The translations under genes and the position numbers were made by a program. Below are positions 33,948 to 43,738 of a stretch of 64,000 nt of DNA, one piece after another. The stretch covers positions 62,001-126,000 of the forward strand of contig NZ_AP018441.1 in assembly GCF_009937975.1 (NCBI RefSeq). The letters run 5' to 3'. This DNA is from Undibacterium sp. YM2. Its GTDB lineage: Bacteria; Pseudomonadota; Gammaproteobacteria; Burkholderiales; Burkholderiaceae_D. Positions within the stretch are counted from its first letter, which is position 1. The number at the start of each line of letters is the position of its first letter. The notes under the pieces are model-generated. The model saw nothing but the letters and a program-made list of their open reading frames with translations. It was not told where the DNA came from and searched no databases.

Positions 33948-36764
33948 ATGAAAGAAAAAGTATTATCCCATTCGCTGAGACTGATGTTCGCCAGCGGACT
34001 AGGCCTGGGCCTCAGTATCATGGCGGGCAGCAGTCAGGCGCAAGATACCAGCGTGCCCATACAGCGTGTGGAAGTGACAGGTTCATCGATCAAACGCATT
34101 AATCAGGAAACTGCCTTGCCAGTGCAGACCCTGTCACGCGCTGACATAGAAAAAAGTGGCGCAACCAACGTCGAAAGCCTGATTGCCGCCCTGCCCAGCA
34201 TGCAGGGTTTCAGCACGGCCAATCAGACGATCAATGGCGGTGGTGGCGGTTTGCAAACAGCCTCCATCCATAATATTGGCGCTGCTTATACCCTGGTCTT
34301 GCTGAATGGCCACAGGCTGGCTTCCTTCGGTGCGGGCAGTACCGTTAATCTCGCGAGTATCCCCTTGTCTGCGGTTGAGCGGGTAGAGATTTTGACGGAC
34401 GGTGCATCGACCTTGTATGGCTCGGATGCGATTGCCGGTGTCGTCAATTTTATCTTGCGCAAGAACCAGACGGATGCCGCAGTTGACTTCAGCTATACCC
34501 AGCCGCAAGAGTCAGGTGGCAAGTCATATCGCGTGGGTGTTTCCAAAGGTTTTGGTGACCTGGAAAAAGATGGCTACAACGTCTTGCTGTCTTACAGCCA
34601 CGATGAACAAAGCATGCTCAATGCGAATCAGCGTTCATTCGCAGATACGGGCGTCAGGAGATTTACCGCCAATGGCAAGAATTATGCGACCTGGTTTTTG
34701 TCCGATAATTCCAGCCCATCCATAGTTCAATTGAATTTCAAGAATGGTGCTGATCCTATCCTGTTTTCACCGAATTACCTGAAGGATAAATCCTGCGGGC
34801 CAAATACCTTCCAGGTAGAAAACCGCTGCCGTTTTGATTATGCTTCGACTGTGCAATTGATACCCGAATCAAAACGTGACAGCCTGTTTTCTTCCTTGAA
34901 TTACAAACTCAATAGCGACGCCACACTGTTTGCCGAGGCGGTGGTGTCCAACTTCAAGCAGACTGGCCGATATGCGCCGGCTGCACAGCCTTTGGCCCTG
35001 GGGCTGGACAGTAATCTGTTTGCCAAATATGTGACCCCTTATCTGGCTGGCCTCGGTGTCAATCCGGCTGATCTGGATTCGGCCAGAATGCGTCTGCGTA
35101 TTTCAGATGCCGGTGGCCGTAATACGGCCTACACGACAGAAGCACAGCATCTGGTGCTGGGGGCGGAAGGCAATGCTTTTGGTTTTGACTATAACCTGTC
35201 TTATACGCATTCCATCTCCAAGCGCAGCCGCGATTTTGCTGGTGGCTTTTTGAGCAAGGACAAGTTCTACGCGATAGTCGATGGCGGTAAATACGATCCT
35301 TTTGCACCTGCGGGTTCTTCTGCGGCTATCCTGGCTCCCGCTGTCTTGCATGAAAACTGGTCCAGTTCCAAAAGTACGCTGGATGTGCTGAGTCTGCGTG
35401 GTTCGCGTGAATTGTTTGCAATAGGCAGTGGCAAGTCACAACTGGGGCTGGGTGTCGATTTCAGCAAGCAGCGCTATGACTATACCGCGACACCCATAGG
35501 CATGGGCACCAATGCGTTGCAGCCTAATTACACCGATGCACCACTCGGTGATTCACCAGGTGATTTGCCGATTGCGGCCAGTCGCAAAAACTGGGGTAGT
35601 TTCGCTGAGCTCCTGCTCCCCATCAGCAAGCAATTCGATGTGACTGCTGCTCTGCGTTATGATGATTACAGTGCCGTCACCAATACTGCCAATTTTGATG
35701 AACAGGGCAAGCCTATCGCATCTGCCACCCAGGGTAACAAGGCTGACAAGCTGACATACAAATTGTCTGCCGCCTACCGAGCTTTTGATAATCTCCTGTT
35801 GCGTGCTTCGTATGGCACGGGTTTCAAGATGGCCAGCATGAGCGATATCACATCACCGCTGACGCACAGTGGCAATACCGGTGGTACTTATCCCTGCCCG
35901 GTAAAATCACCTGATCCGCGTGCCGTGAACTGTATGGGTTCTACCCAATACGATGTGCTGACTGGTGGTAACCGCCTGACAGGCGAAAACGGCCTGAAGC
36001 CGGAAGAATCCAAACAAGCCAGCATGGGCATACGCATAGAGCCAACATCCAGCCTGTCTCTGGGACTGGATTTGTGGGATGTGAAAATGTCTAACCAGAT
36101 CGCGCAATTGCCCGAGGCGATCGTCTTTGGTCATCCTGAGCGTTATCAAAACCTGTTTTCGACTTTCTATGAACCGGGCCAGGGCGACAATATCCTGGTA
36201 GGCACCCTGCCTTCCTACAATATTGCCAATGCCCATTATCGCGGCATAGACTGGGACCACAGCTTCAAGACAGCAACACCCCTGGGCAAGCTGGCTTTGA
36301 ACTGGACGGGGACTTATATGCTGATGTCAGACTTTGATATTCCCGGCAGCCCGACTGTGCGTAGCGTAGGCCGTTATGATGAAAATAACGCGGTGGCTTT
36401 CCGCGTTATCAGCAAACTGGTGGCGACGTTGAAGACCTCAGACATGTTCACGCATGCACTGACAATGAATTACCGTTCCGGCTATCACGATGCTTCAGCT
36501 TCTGTGCGTGAAGTGAACGCGAATGGCAGCTTTGGTGATTTTGTCGCGGTCAAGCGTGATGTGGCGTCCTACACCACTTTTGACTGGCAGACCCGGGCGC
36601 AACTGCGCAAGAACCTGGCATTGACGGTGGGTGTACGCAATCTGTTCAATGTCAATCCGCCTTTGTCACTGAAAGAAGGCAATGGTGACCAGGTTGGTTA
36701 CGATGGCCGTTATACCGATGCACTGGGCAGGACTTTTTACCTGACCGGTTCGTATAACTTCTGA
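33948..36764 (+). CDS. TonB-dependent outer-membrane receptor (first)
   Basis: A 938-residue receptor. A signal peptide (up to SSQAQDT) is followed by VEVTGSSIKR, then the plug domain (LPVQTLSRADIEKSGATNVESL and ILTDGASTLYGSDAIAGVVNFILRK, trimmed here). The barrel ends in the aromatic residue of GSYNF. It belongs to the group with the GSxIKR start, related to receptors for peptides or plant compounds rather than classical siderophore receptors. Together with neighbouring peptidases it probably imports oligopeptides. The second receptor at 44072 is of the same type and length. Confidence 0.9.
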   Translation: MKEKVLSHSLRLMFASGLGLGLSIMAGSSQAQDTSVPIQRVEVTGSSIKRINQETALPVQTLSRADIEKSGATNVESLIAALPSMQGFSTANQTINGGGGGLQTASIHNIGAAYTLVLLNGHRLASFGAGSTVNLASIPLSAVERVEILTDGASTLYGSDAIAGVVNFILRKNQTDAAVDFSYTQPQESGGKSYRVGVSKGFGDLEKDGYNVLLSYSHDEQSMLNANQRSFADTGVRRFTANGKNYATWFLSDNSSPSIVQLNFKNGADPILFSPNYLKDKSCGPNTFQVENRCRFDYASTVQLIPESKRDSLFSSLNYKLNSDATLFAEAVVSNFKQTGRYAPAAQPLALGLDSNLFAKYVTPYLAGLGVNPADLDSARMRLRISDAGGRNTAYTTEAQHLVLGAEGNAFGFDYNLSYTHSISKRSRDFAGGFLSKDKFYAIVDGGKYDPFAPAGSSAAILAPAVLHENWSSSKSTLDVLSLRGSRELFAIGSGKSQLGLGVDFSKQRYDYTATPIGMGTNALQPNYTDAPLGDSPGDLPIAASRKNWGSFAELLLPISKQFDVTAALRYDDYSAVTNTANFDEQGKPIASATQGNKADKLTYKLSAAYRAFDNLLLRASYGTGFKMASMSDITSPLTHSGNTGGTYPCPVKSPDPRAVNCMGSTQYDVLTGGNRLTGENGLKPEESKQASMGIRIEPTSSLSLGLDLWDVKMSNQIAQLPEAIVFGHPERYQNLFSTFYEPGQGDNILVGTLPSYNIANAHYRGIDWDHSFKTATPLGKLALNWTGTYMLMSDFDIPGSPTVRSVGRYDENNAVAFRVISKLVATLKTSDMFTHALTMNYRSGYHDASASVREVNANGSFGDFVAVKRDVASYTTFDWQTRAQLRKNLALTVGVRNLFNVNPPLSLKEGNGDQVGYDGRYTDALGRTFYLTGSYNF

Positions 36765-36817
36765 TCAGCGTTGACTCATACCTGCCCCGCAGTCATTTGA
36801 AGAAAACCAGGGCAGGG

Positions 36818-37324
36818 TCAGTGCTGTAAATTGAAATAGGCATAAGCCAGCGCCGCTGCAATAAACAGGCAGATATAAATACCCAGTGCAGAACCCTGAT
36901 TTTGCACTGGGCTGCCTGGGCGGCGGGGCTTATCCGTCTTGCTTGCCGTCTGCCGTTTTTTATCCGTATCTGCCGCCATCAAGGCCAGGATAGGTCCGGG
37001 ATCAAGTTTGACCAGCTTCGCATATGCGCGTGTGAAGCCTTTGACTATCGCCGCTTCTGGCAGGGCGGGATAGTCGTCTTTTTCCAGTGCTATGATTTGG
37101 CGGGGTGCCAGTTTCAACTGGGCCGCCACCTGTTCAACTGACCAGCCAAGTGCCGTGCGTCCGGCTGCCAGTTTGGCACCGGGTGAAGCTGCCAGTCTTT
37201 GTGCTTCAGCCTCGATCAAATCCGCAGCGATTGGTTGACCGAGCCGTGATTCAATCAATTCCTGATAATGAAACGTACCAGTGACTTCTGACAGAGCAGG
37301 CTGACTATGTTCAGAATCTTTCAT
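36818..37324 (-). CDS. RodZ-like helix-turn-helix membrane protein
   Basis: A 168-residue protein. It has a Cro/CI-type helix-turn-helix at about 50-110 (AGRTALGWSVEQVAAQLKLAPRQIIALEKDDY, shortened here), the phrase VKGFTRAYAKLVKLDP seen in RodZ, a basic linker, and one membrane helix at the very end (ALGIYICLFIAAALAYAYF). RodZ normally continues with a large periplasmic domain; here nothing follows the helix, so it is a short form. The ATG at 37324 has AAGGGT upstream and is preferred to 37384. Confidence 0.75.
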   Translation of the reverse strand: MKDSEHSQPALSEVTGTFHYQELIESRLGQPIAADLIEAEAQRLAASPGAKLAAGRTALGWSVEQVAAQLKLAPRQIIALEKDDYPALPEAAIVKGFTRAYAKLVKLDPGPILALMAADTDKKRQTASKTDKPRRPGSPVQNQGSALGIYICLFIAAALAYAYFNLQH

Positions 37325-37752
37325 TACCCTTGCCTCATATATAACAATCGTCCATATGTGCTGCCATTGCATAAATGGCAGCATACTATAACAGCAATAA
37401 AGAGCAGATCATGCTCAAGCTTGCACAGTGGTATTCATGCTGCTTGCCAAATTTGGAAACCGATATTTAATTGATATCAAGTGTCGTACTTTGTCGTAAT
37501 GTATGCTGCAAACAGCAAAACTTGGCTCCGCCGAGTCGCCGATTTCATGATAATCGGGTAAGCTGCGAGTTCATGTTGACATGGCAAGATATTAACTTGG
37601 TGGTCTTTGCGGAAAATAATCATTTATTTGAGCATTAATGCCACCATTCTTGCCAGAATCAGCATAAAAAGCACTGTCGTAAGATTATCTCAAACTGCCT
37701 GTTCAGGATACTTATTTTATAGGCGATACAAAATGGTTTTGGAGTGCCACTA
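37325..37752. other. Intergenic region before the T6SS control operon
   Basis: About 430 bp that I judge non-coding, AT-rich near 37570-37740, between divergent genes. It should hold the promoter of the plus-strand operon; no clear consensus -35/-10 or sigma-54 element was found. A GGAG ribosome site lies at 37741-37744 before the start at 37753. Confidence 0.4.
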
Positions 37753-39039
37753 ATGATTAAAATTGCCGTTGTTTCTTACAATAACGAAGCACCAGCCGAC
37801 CCGGTTTCTGCTGTATTCGGCCCGGAACCAGCTACCATGGGGAGAAATGTAGAAAATTTCCTCGCACTGCCCGACCCCAAGCACTTCGTTTCACGTACAC
37901 AGGCCAATATCTGGAGTACCGGTAGCCGGCATTTCATCCATAACCTCAGTCTGGCCAATCCTGTTTCTATCAATGGCAAGGAAATAGTGGCAGAAACAGA
38001 TGTGGAATTTCATGCCGGGGACCAGATACAGGTTGGCCTGTATGTATTGCGTGCCGACGCCGTAGAACTTGCCGCAGAGGAGCAAGCAAGCGAAGTTGCC
38101 AGTGAAACTTTGGCTTCGGCAGCACAGGTGCAGGCAGAAACTGCTCCTGAAGCTCAAAGCGATGAAATAAAAACAAATACCCAGGCTGAAGCACCGTCAG
38201 CCAGCCCGGCAGCGACACGTTTGTCCACCGGCAAAGAAGTGCCTGCAGCACAGCCCCCACAATTCCTGCTGCGTCCGGAAGTAGTCGCTTCCCTGGGAGA
38301 TGCTGCTGGCACAGACAACAAATCCGTCGCCCAGGCTGAAACAGCAGTCGCTGATGCTCAGCCTGTCCAGGCTGGTGCGGCAAAGCCGGAAGTTGCCAAG
38401 GCTGCAAGTGCGCCAGCTACTGCTACCACTAATGCCACTGCTAATGCCAATGAGCTCATGCAAGCCTTCCTGCAAGGCGCTGGTTTGCAGCAATTGAACC
38501 TGGCTTCTGGCCTGACGGTGGAATTGATGGAAACCCTGGGCAAATTCATGGCGACTTCAGTACAAGGAGCGATGGAAGAGTTGTCCCAGCGTGCGCTGCT
38601 CAAGCGGGAAGTGAAAGCAGAAGTAACCATGGTTGTCTTGAGGGAAAACAATCCCTTAAAATTTTTCCCTGACAGTAAAACCGTGCTGACCCAGATGTTG
38701 CGTAAAAAGATGCCGGGTTTCATGGCACCTGCTGAGGCGATGGAAGATGCTTTTTTTGACATACGTACTCACCAGATGGGGGTAGCTGCAGGTACCCGCG
38801 CAGTGACCGATGCCATCCTGAAAACCTTGCAGCCCGGCCATGTGGAAGCACAACTGGGAACGCCAGGTCTGATGGACCAGATTAATCCAGGTCGTCGCAA
38901 AGCTGCCATGTGGGATCAGTTTAATGCATTGTATGAAGGTATTGCATCCGGCAAGAAAGATGAGTTCCAGGCGATGTTTGGCAAGGAATTTTTGCTTGCC
39001 TATGAAAAAGAAGTAGAAAAAGCAGAGTCAAACCGCTAG
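37753..39039 (+). CDS. T6SS-associated FHA domain protein
   Basis: A 428-residue protein. The N-terminal FHA domain (about 5-90) has the core GRN, then HFVSRTQANIW and IHNLSLANPVSINGKE. A Pro/Ala/Gln-rich linker of about 130 residues follows. The C-terminal domain of about 190 residues (from ANELMQAFLQGAGLQQLNL to EFLLAYEKEVEKAE) matches the type VI secretion FHA family (TagH/Fha). In that pathway a kinase phosphorylates the FHA protein to trigger T6SS assembly. The start at 37753 has GGAG upstream. The phosphatase, kinase and TssQ genes follow directly. Confidence 0.88.
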   Translation: MIKIAVVSYNNEAPADPVSAVFGPEPATMGRNVENFLALPDPKHFVSRTQANIWSTGSRHFIHNLSLANPVSINGKEIVAETDVEFHAGDQIQVGLYVLRADAVELAAEEQASEVASETLASAAQVQAETAPEAQSDEIKTNTQAEAPSASPAATRLSTGKEVPAAQPPQFLLRPEVVASLGDAAGTDNKSVAQAETAVADAQPVQAGAAKPEVAKAASAPATATTNATANANELMQAFLQGAGLQQLNLASGLTVELMETLGKFMATSVQGAMEELSQRALLKREVKAEVTMVVLRENNPLKFFPDSKTVLTQMLRKKMPGFMAPAEAMEDAFFDIRTHQMGVAAGTRAVTDAILKTLQPGHVEAQLGTPGLMDQINPGRRKAAMWDQFNALYEGIASGKKDEFQAMFGKEFLLAYEKEVEKAESNR

Positions 39040-39045
39040 TTTTCT

Positions 39046-39837
39046 GTGCATAAACCTAACCCTAATCTTGCCATGCATCTGGATGCAGCACAATTTACTG
39101 CCATCGGTACCCGGAAAACCAATGAAGATGCACTGGCTTGGGCAAATGAAGATGAACTTGCCTGTTTTGTGCTGGCTGATGGCACGGGCGGCCATTCTGG
39201 TGGTGAAATTGCAGCCAGGATGGCGATCGATGCGGTCATAGAGAAATTCGTACGTGAAGCCTCGTTCAGTGCCAGGGCCTTGCGCTCTTATCTGGACTGG
39301 GCCATCCTGAAAGTGGCACAAAGCAAGCGGGATAATCTGAGCCAGCGGCAGATGAGCACCACGATTGCCGCGGTGCTGATAGACCAGAGCAATCGCTGCG
39401 CCTTGTGGGCGCACATGGGGGATACCAGGATTTACCAGTTCCGCCAGGGCCGGATCAAGGCAGTGTCAAAAGACCATAGCCAGGCCCAGCGCCTGGTCGA
39501 TGCGGGGATGGCAGATTATTCGCGGATACGCCAGCACCCTCATCGCAACCGGCTGTTTGCTGCCATCGGTGCCGAGGGCGACAGTGTCCCCGAAGTGACC
39601 GCAGATGCCCTAGAATTACGTCATGGCGATGCCTTTCTCATGTGCACTGATGGTTTTTGGGAATGGGTACTTGAGCATGAAATGGAATTTTGCCTGGCAA
39701 CGACCAACAGTAGTGAGGCCTGGTTAAGTAAAATGAATGCCATTGCAGAAAAAAATATTAGTACGTCAAAGGCAATTAACAGGGATAATTTCTCGGCTTT
39801 TGCAATTTGTCTGCATGATGAGCAGGTAAAACGCTGA
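39046..39837 (+). CDS. PP2C-type Ser/Thr phosphatase of the T6SS control module
   Basis: A 263-residue PP2C phosphatase (PppA-like). The metal-site motifs are TRKTNEDAL, VLADGTGGHSGGE, LWAHMGDTRIYQ and FLMCTDGFWEWV. The reading frame opens with GTG at 39046, and an ATG at 39073 (MHLDAAQF) is equally possible; neither has a clear ribosome site, and the short gap to the FHA gene suggests coupling. In known systems PppA reverses the phosphorylation made by PpkA on the FHA protein. Kinase and FHA genes flank it here. Confidence 0.9.
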   Translation: MHKPNPNLAMHLDAAQFTAIGTRKTNEDALAWANEDELACFVLADGTGGHSGGEIAARMAIDAVIEKFVREASFSARALRSYLDWAILKVAQSKRDNLSQRQMSTTIAAVLIDQSNRCALWAHMGDTRIYQFRQGRIKAVSKDHSQAQRLVDAGMADYSRIRQHPHRNRLFAAIGAEGDSVPEVTADALELRHGDAFLMCTDGFWEWVLEHEMEFCLATTNSSEAWLSKMNAIAEKNISTSKAINRDNFSAFAICLHDEQVKR

Positions 39838-39874
39838 ATTAACCCGAACCGGAAGCCGGAAATGTGGTCAACAC

Positions 39875-41641
39875 ATGGCTTCTGCTTCTAAAAAGAAACT
39901 AAGATCCGAGTCAGCCTTGAACACAGAAAAAGCACTCGCCGCTGCAGCACCAACTGCATTTCATGCAGGTACCGAGAATTGTCTCGCTGTCGGCACGCGG
40001 CTAAATGACTTTGAAATCACCGGTGTATTGGGTGAGGGTGGTTTTGGTATTGTGTATCTGGCTTTTGACCATTCCCTGCAGCGCACGGTAGCCATCAAGG
40101 AATACATGCCAGGTGCACTGGCAGGTCGCTCTGCCGATACCAGTGTGACCGTCAGGTCAGAGCGGCACAAGGCTACCTTTGAAGCCGGTTTGAAGAGTTT
40201 TATCAATGAAGCGCGCCTGCTGGCCCAATTTGACCATCCTTCGCTGGTCAAGGTGTACCGTTTCTGGGAAGAAAACAAGACCGCCTACATGGTCATGCGC
40301 CATTACGATGGTCATACCCTCAAGCAAATCGTCAATAAACGCCCCAAGCTGGTGACCGAGGCCTGGTTGCGGTTTATCTTCAAGCAGATATTGGAAGCGC
40401 TCGATACCCTTTACCGTTCCAAGATTTTGCACAGGGATATTTCACCTGACAATATCATCGTGCAAAAGAATGGCGTAGCAGTTTTGCTGGATTTTGGTTC
40501 TGCCCGTCAGATCATTGGTGACATGACGCAAGGCATGACGGTCATCCTCAAGCCCGGTTATGCACCGATAGAACAGTATGCCGATGATGTAGAAATGCCC
40601 CAGGGCTCCTGGACAGACATCTATGCCCTGGCTGCGGTCATGTATTTTGCCATCATGAAATCACCACCGCCGATCTCGGTGGGCCGGGTCGTCAAGGACA
40701 CCATGCTGCCCCTGCAGGATGGTGAGCATGCAGGTTTCAGTGCCAAGTTCCTCAAGGGCATAGACCATGCGCTGGCAATACAGCCGCAAGACCGTCCGCA
40801 GAGCATGGATGAATTCCGTCAGTTGCTGGGTATCAGCTCGTTTGCCTCAGTACGCAAATCACGCAAGGGCAGGGAAGAGCATGCTGCAGGCATGGCAGAG
40901 GGACAAGACCATGTGCATGCCTTGCCCGTCAAAGATACCTCAGCCGTCAAAACACACAGGCCGGAAGCCAAAACTGCAGAAAGTGGGACAGCAGTGTCAG
41001 CAAAGTCCGGCAAGCTTTTAGTGCCCATGCTGGCGCTAGCCGCAGTATTGATCGTGGTGATCGCCTATCTTGCCAGCCGCCAGGGTGCTAACAAGCCCGG
41101 GCAAACCTTGCTTGCTGCTCCAAGCCCTGCTTCCACTGTTGCATCTACAGCGCAGTCAGTGCCCACTCCGGCATCGTCAGCCGTAGCAGTGCCGCTTGAA
41201 AAAACTGCGACAGCGGCCAGCAATGCCGCGGCTGCACCTGCAAGCGTGGCAGAAGCTGCCGACAAACCAGATCCGGAAAAACTGGCATGGGACAAGCTCA
41301 AGGACGATAATACAGTGACGCCTGAGGCCTTGAACGCCTACTTGCAGCAATATCCGCAAGGCAAATTTACCGAGGCGGCGCAAGCACGCCTCAAAGAAGT
41401 CAAGGCAGCCAAGGCTGCGGCGGCCAGCAAGCTTAACCTCAAGCTGGCCATCAAGCCCTGGGGCACGGTTTTTGTGGATGGTGTACAGCAAGGGGCCAGT
41501 CCGCCTCTCAAACATTTAAGTCTGGCTGCAGGCAAGCATAAGATCAGAGTGACTAACCCTGGCTTCCCCGACTTCATTACCGAAGTCGAAGCCGGAAAAA
41601 CCACTACTGCAACCATAGAACATGAGTTCACGAATAAGTAA
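39875..41641 (+). CDS. Ser/Thr protein kinase with PEGA domain (PpkA-like, T6SS)
   Basis: A 588-residue kinase. The kinase domain (about 42-320) has GEGGFGIVYL, VAIKEY, the catalytic loop HRDISPDNI, and DFGSARQ. One membrane helix (about 375-397, LVPMLALAAVLIVVIAYLAS) and an Ala/Pro-rich linker follow. The C-terminal end is a PEGA domain (GTVFVDGVQQGASPPLKHLS) facing the periplasm. With the FHA protein and phosphatase it forms the threonine phosphorylation pathway that controls T6SS firing in other bacteria. No T6SS structural genes lie in this window. Confidence 0.9.
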   Translation: MASASKKKLRSESALNTEKALAAAAPTAFHAGTENCLAVGTRLNDFEITGVLGEGGFGIVYLAFDHSLQRTVAIKEYMPGALAGRSADTSVTVRSERHKATFEAGLKSFINEARLLAQFDHPSLVKVYRFWEENKTAYMVMRHYDGHTLKQIVNKRPKLVTEAWLRFIFKQILEALDTLYRSKILHRDISPDNIIVQKNGVAVLLDFGSARQIIGDMTQGMTVILKPGYAPIEQYADDVEMPQGSWTDIYALAAVMYFAIMKSPPPISVGRVVKDTMLPLQDGEHAGFSAKFLKGIDHALAIQPQDRPQSMDEFRQLLGISSFASVRKSRKGREEHAAGMAEGQDHVHALPVKDTSAVKTHRPEAKTAESGTAVSAKSGKLLVPMLALAAVLIVVIAYLASRQGANKPGQTLLAAPSPASTVASTAQSVPTPASSAVAVPLEKTATAASNAAAAPASVAEAADKPDPEKLAWDKLKDDNTVTPEALNAYLQQYPQGKFTEAAQARLKEVKAAKAAAASKLNLKLAIKPWGTVFVDGVQQGASPPLKHLSLAAGKHKIRVTNPGFPDFITEVEAGKTTTATIEHEFTNK

Positions 41642-41653
41642 AGTGTAATAAAA

Positions 41654-42169
41654 ATGAATAAATTAGCCCAAACGCTGTCTGTGGCTGGCCTGATGGTGGC
41701 ATGTGTCCTCCTGCAGGGTTGCGAAACGGCGCCCAAGCAGGCACCAGCTCCCAAGCCCGTAGTAAAGCCAAAAGAACCACCACCACCGCCACCACCTCCG
41801 CCTGTAGAGCCCACAGTTCCTGCGCTGAGTCCGGACGTGCAGGCACTGAAAGATGGTACGGCCCTGTATGACGGTGGTGACTACAATGGCGCCATCAAAA
41901 AACTGGGTGGCAATGAAATCTGGAGCGGTCATAACAAGGATGTGCAACTGGGCGCCTTGAAAATCATGGCCTTCAGTTACTGCGTGACTTCCCGCACGCA
42001 ATTGTGCCGCCAGCAATTTGACAAGGCCTTGAAGCTGGACCCTACTTTCAATCTGTCAGCCGCTGAAATTGGTCATCCTGTCTGGGGACCGGTATTCCTG
42101 AAATCCAGGAATGCTGTCAAGGCACCGGCACCAGCCAAGAAAAAAGATAGTACTGCCGTTAGCAAATAA
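41654..42169 (+). CDS. tssQ: TssQ-family T6SS-associated lipoprotein
   Basis: A 171-residue lipoprotein. The lipobox is VLLQGC with Cys at position 23. A striking proline run (nine Pro in EPPPPPPPPPVEP) follows, then a small helical domain with TPR character (GTALYDGGDYNGAIKKL). It begins 12 bp after the kinase gene and closes the operon. TssQ proteins are found next to T6SS genes in Burkholderiales; their exact role is not well known. A bidirectional terminator follows. Confidence 0.8.
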   Translation: MNKLAQTLSVAGLMVACVLLQGCETAPKQAPAPKPVVKPKEPPPPPPPPPVEPTVPALSPDVQALKDGTALYDGGDYNGAIKKLGGNEIWSGHNKDVQLGALKIMAFSYCVTSRTQLCRQQFDKALKLDPTFNLSAAEIGHPVWGPVFLKSRNAVKAPAPAKKKDSTAVSK

Positions 42170-42180
42170 GTGAGTAAATA

Positions 42181-42205
42181 CTACCGGCATGGAAGATGCC
42201 GGTAG
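42181..42205. terminator. Bidirectional terminator between tssQ and the M24 peptidase gene
   Basis: CTACCGGCAT and ATGCCGGTAG form a perfect 10-bp stem with a 5-base loop in the 42-bp gap between two convergent genes. A and T bases on both sides are modest, so strength may differ by direction. Confidence 0.75.
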
Positions 42206-42211
42206 CAAATA

Positions 42212-43423
42212 TCAATCGCGGCCAAACGGCGCATCAACTGCATGGCTTTGGCCCGTGAACCAGCGTGGCCCCTGTTCTGTCATGTAGAAATGGTCTTCCA
42301 GGCGTATGCCAAATTCGCCTTCTATGCAGATCATGGGTTCATTGCTGAAACACATGCCGGCGGCCAGCGGGCGCTGATTACCCTTGACCAGGTAAGTCCA
42401 TTCATGAATATCCAGGCCTATGCCATGACCGGTACGGTGTGGCAGGCCAGGTAACTGGTAATCTGGCCCCAAACCGGCTGCTGCCAATACTTTTCTCGCT
42501 GCTGCATCAACTTGCTCACAAGGCACACCTGGCTGTGCCGCATCAAATGCGGCTGCCTGAGCGGCTTTTTCCAGTTCCCAGATATCACGCTGGCGCTGGC
42601 TGGGTTTGCCAAACACATAGCTGCGCGTGATGTCCGAGTTGTAGCCATGCAGCTTGCAACCGGTATCAATCAATACCATGTCACCTTCACGTAAAAACTG
42701 CTCGGCATCCGGGCCATGTGGCATGGCAGTCGCTTCACCAAAGCTGACAATACAAAATGTTGATGCGCTGCCGCCATAAGCGCGATGCGCCTGGTCAATA
42801 AAGCGCGCAACTTCAAAAGAAGAAATCCCTTCATGCAAAATCTTTGCTGCCTTCTTTTGCACTTCCAGCGTGAGGTTCTTGACCTGTTGCATGATGGCCA
42901 GTTCGGCAACTGACTTATGCATGCGGCACTCTGCCGTGATGCTGCTGGCATTGATGATCTGTGCCAGCGGCAAGGCGCGGCGCAGCCCGTCAAAAATAAA
43001 AAAGGCGGCATTTTCATCAAGTGCGATGGTAGTGCTTTTATAACCGGAATCTTGCAGGAATGTTTTGATCAGCAGGCAAGGATCATCTTCTTCTTGCCAC
43101 AGGCGGATGTCAGCATCTGCACCCAGGGTTTCACGCAGTTTGGAATCTTCAAAACAGGGGCAGACATAAGTCAGCTTCGCATCGGGCGTCAATATTGCTG
43201 CCGTCAGGCGTTCACTCGGATACCAGCGCAGGCCAGTAAAATAATACAGGCTGCTGCCAGCCGGCAAGATCATGGCATCCACACCATTTTGCTGCATCAG
43301 CCTGGCCGCCTTTTCTACCCTGGCCTGGCGTTCAGCCGCGCTGATGGGGCTGACATCGCTGAAGTCTGTCTGGATGCTGGCTAATTCTAGGGCTACTGTG
43401 GAACCGCCTATGCCTGATGTCAT
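42212..43423 (-). CDS. M24 family metallopeptidase (Xaa-Pro type)
   Basis: A 403-residue pita-bread peptidase with all metal ligands: LIDTGCKLHGYNSDITRSY (two Asp), HRTGHGIGLDIHE (His) and NEPMICIEGEFGIRLEDHFY (two Glu). The N-terminal creatinase-like domain contains FTGLRWYPSERL. It has no signal peptide. GGAG stands seven bases before the ATG at 43423. It is a second enzyme of this class in the window but not close in sequence to the one at 31308. It stands alone, near the second TonB receptor and the collagenase, and may act on the same imported peptides. Confidence 0.87.
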   Translation of the reverse strand: MTSGIGGSTVALELASIQTDFSDVSPISAAERQARVEKAARLMQQNGVDAMILPAGSSLYYFTGLRWYPSERLTAAILTPDAKLTYVCPCFEDSKLRETLGADADIRLWQEEDDPCLLIKTFLQDSGYKSTTIALDENAAFFIFDGLRRALPLAQIINASSITAECRMHKSVAELAIMQQVKNLTLEVQKKAAKILHEGISSFEVARFIDQAHRAYGGSASTFCIVSFGEATAMPHGPDAEQFLREGDMVLIDTGCKLHGYNSDITRSYVFGKPSQRQRDIWELEKAAQAAAFDAAQPGVPCEQVDAAARKVLAAAGLGPDYQLPGLPHRTGHGIGLDIHEWTYLVKGNQRPLAAGMCFSNEPMICIEGEFGIRLEDHFYMTEQGPRWFTGQSHAVDAPFGRD

Positions 43424-43738
43424 GCTGGTACTCCGGTGTGGGTGTTGATGGATGCGGGGGAGGATAGTATAAAGCGGGGGCTTGGGTCTTGATGGTTTGT
43501 GTTTGGGGTTTTGGCGAAATCGGCATAGTGGTTGAGTTTGGTGGGCAATCGCTGGTTTCTGGATTAAGCCAATAGATTGCCGTTATGCTTGATAGACTGT
43601 ATCCATAATGGCGTCATTCCAGCGTGCTTTTGGCTGGAATCCAGCGGCATTCATGGCATACTGTCAGGTACTTTAATTTCAGATTCAATTTGTTTTGCGT
43701 ATCTGATTTTAAAATGCCTGCACATGTATTTTTAGATT

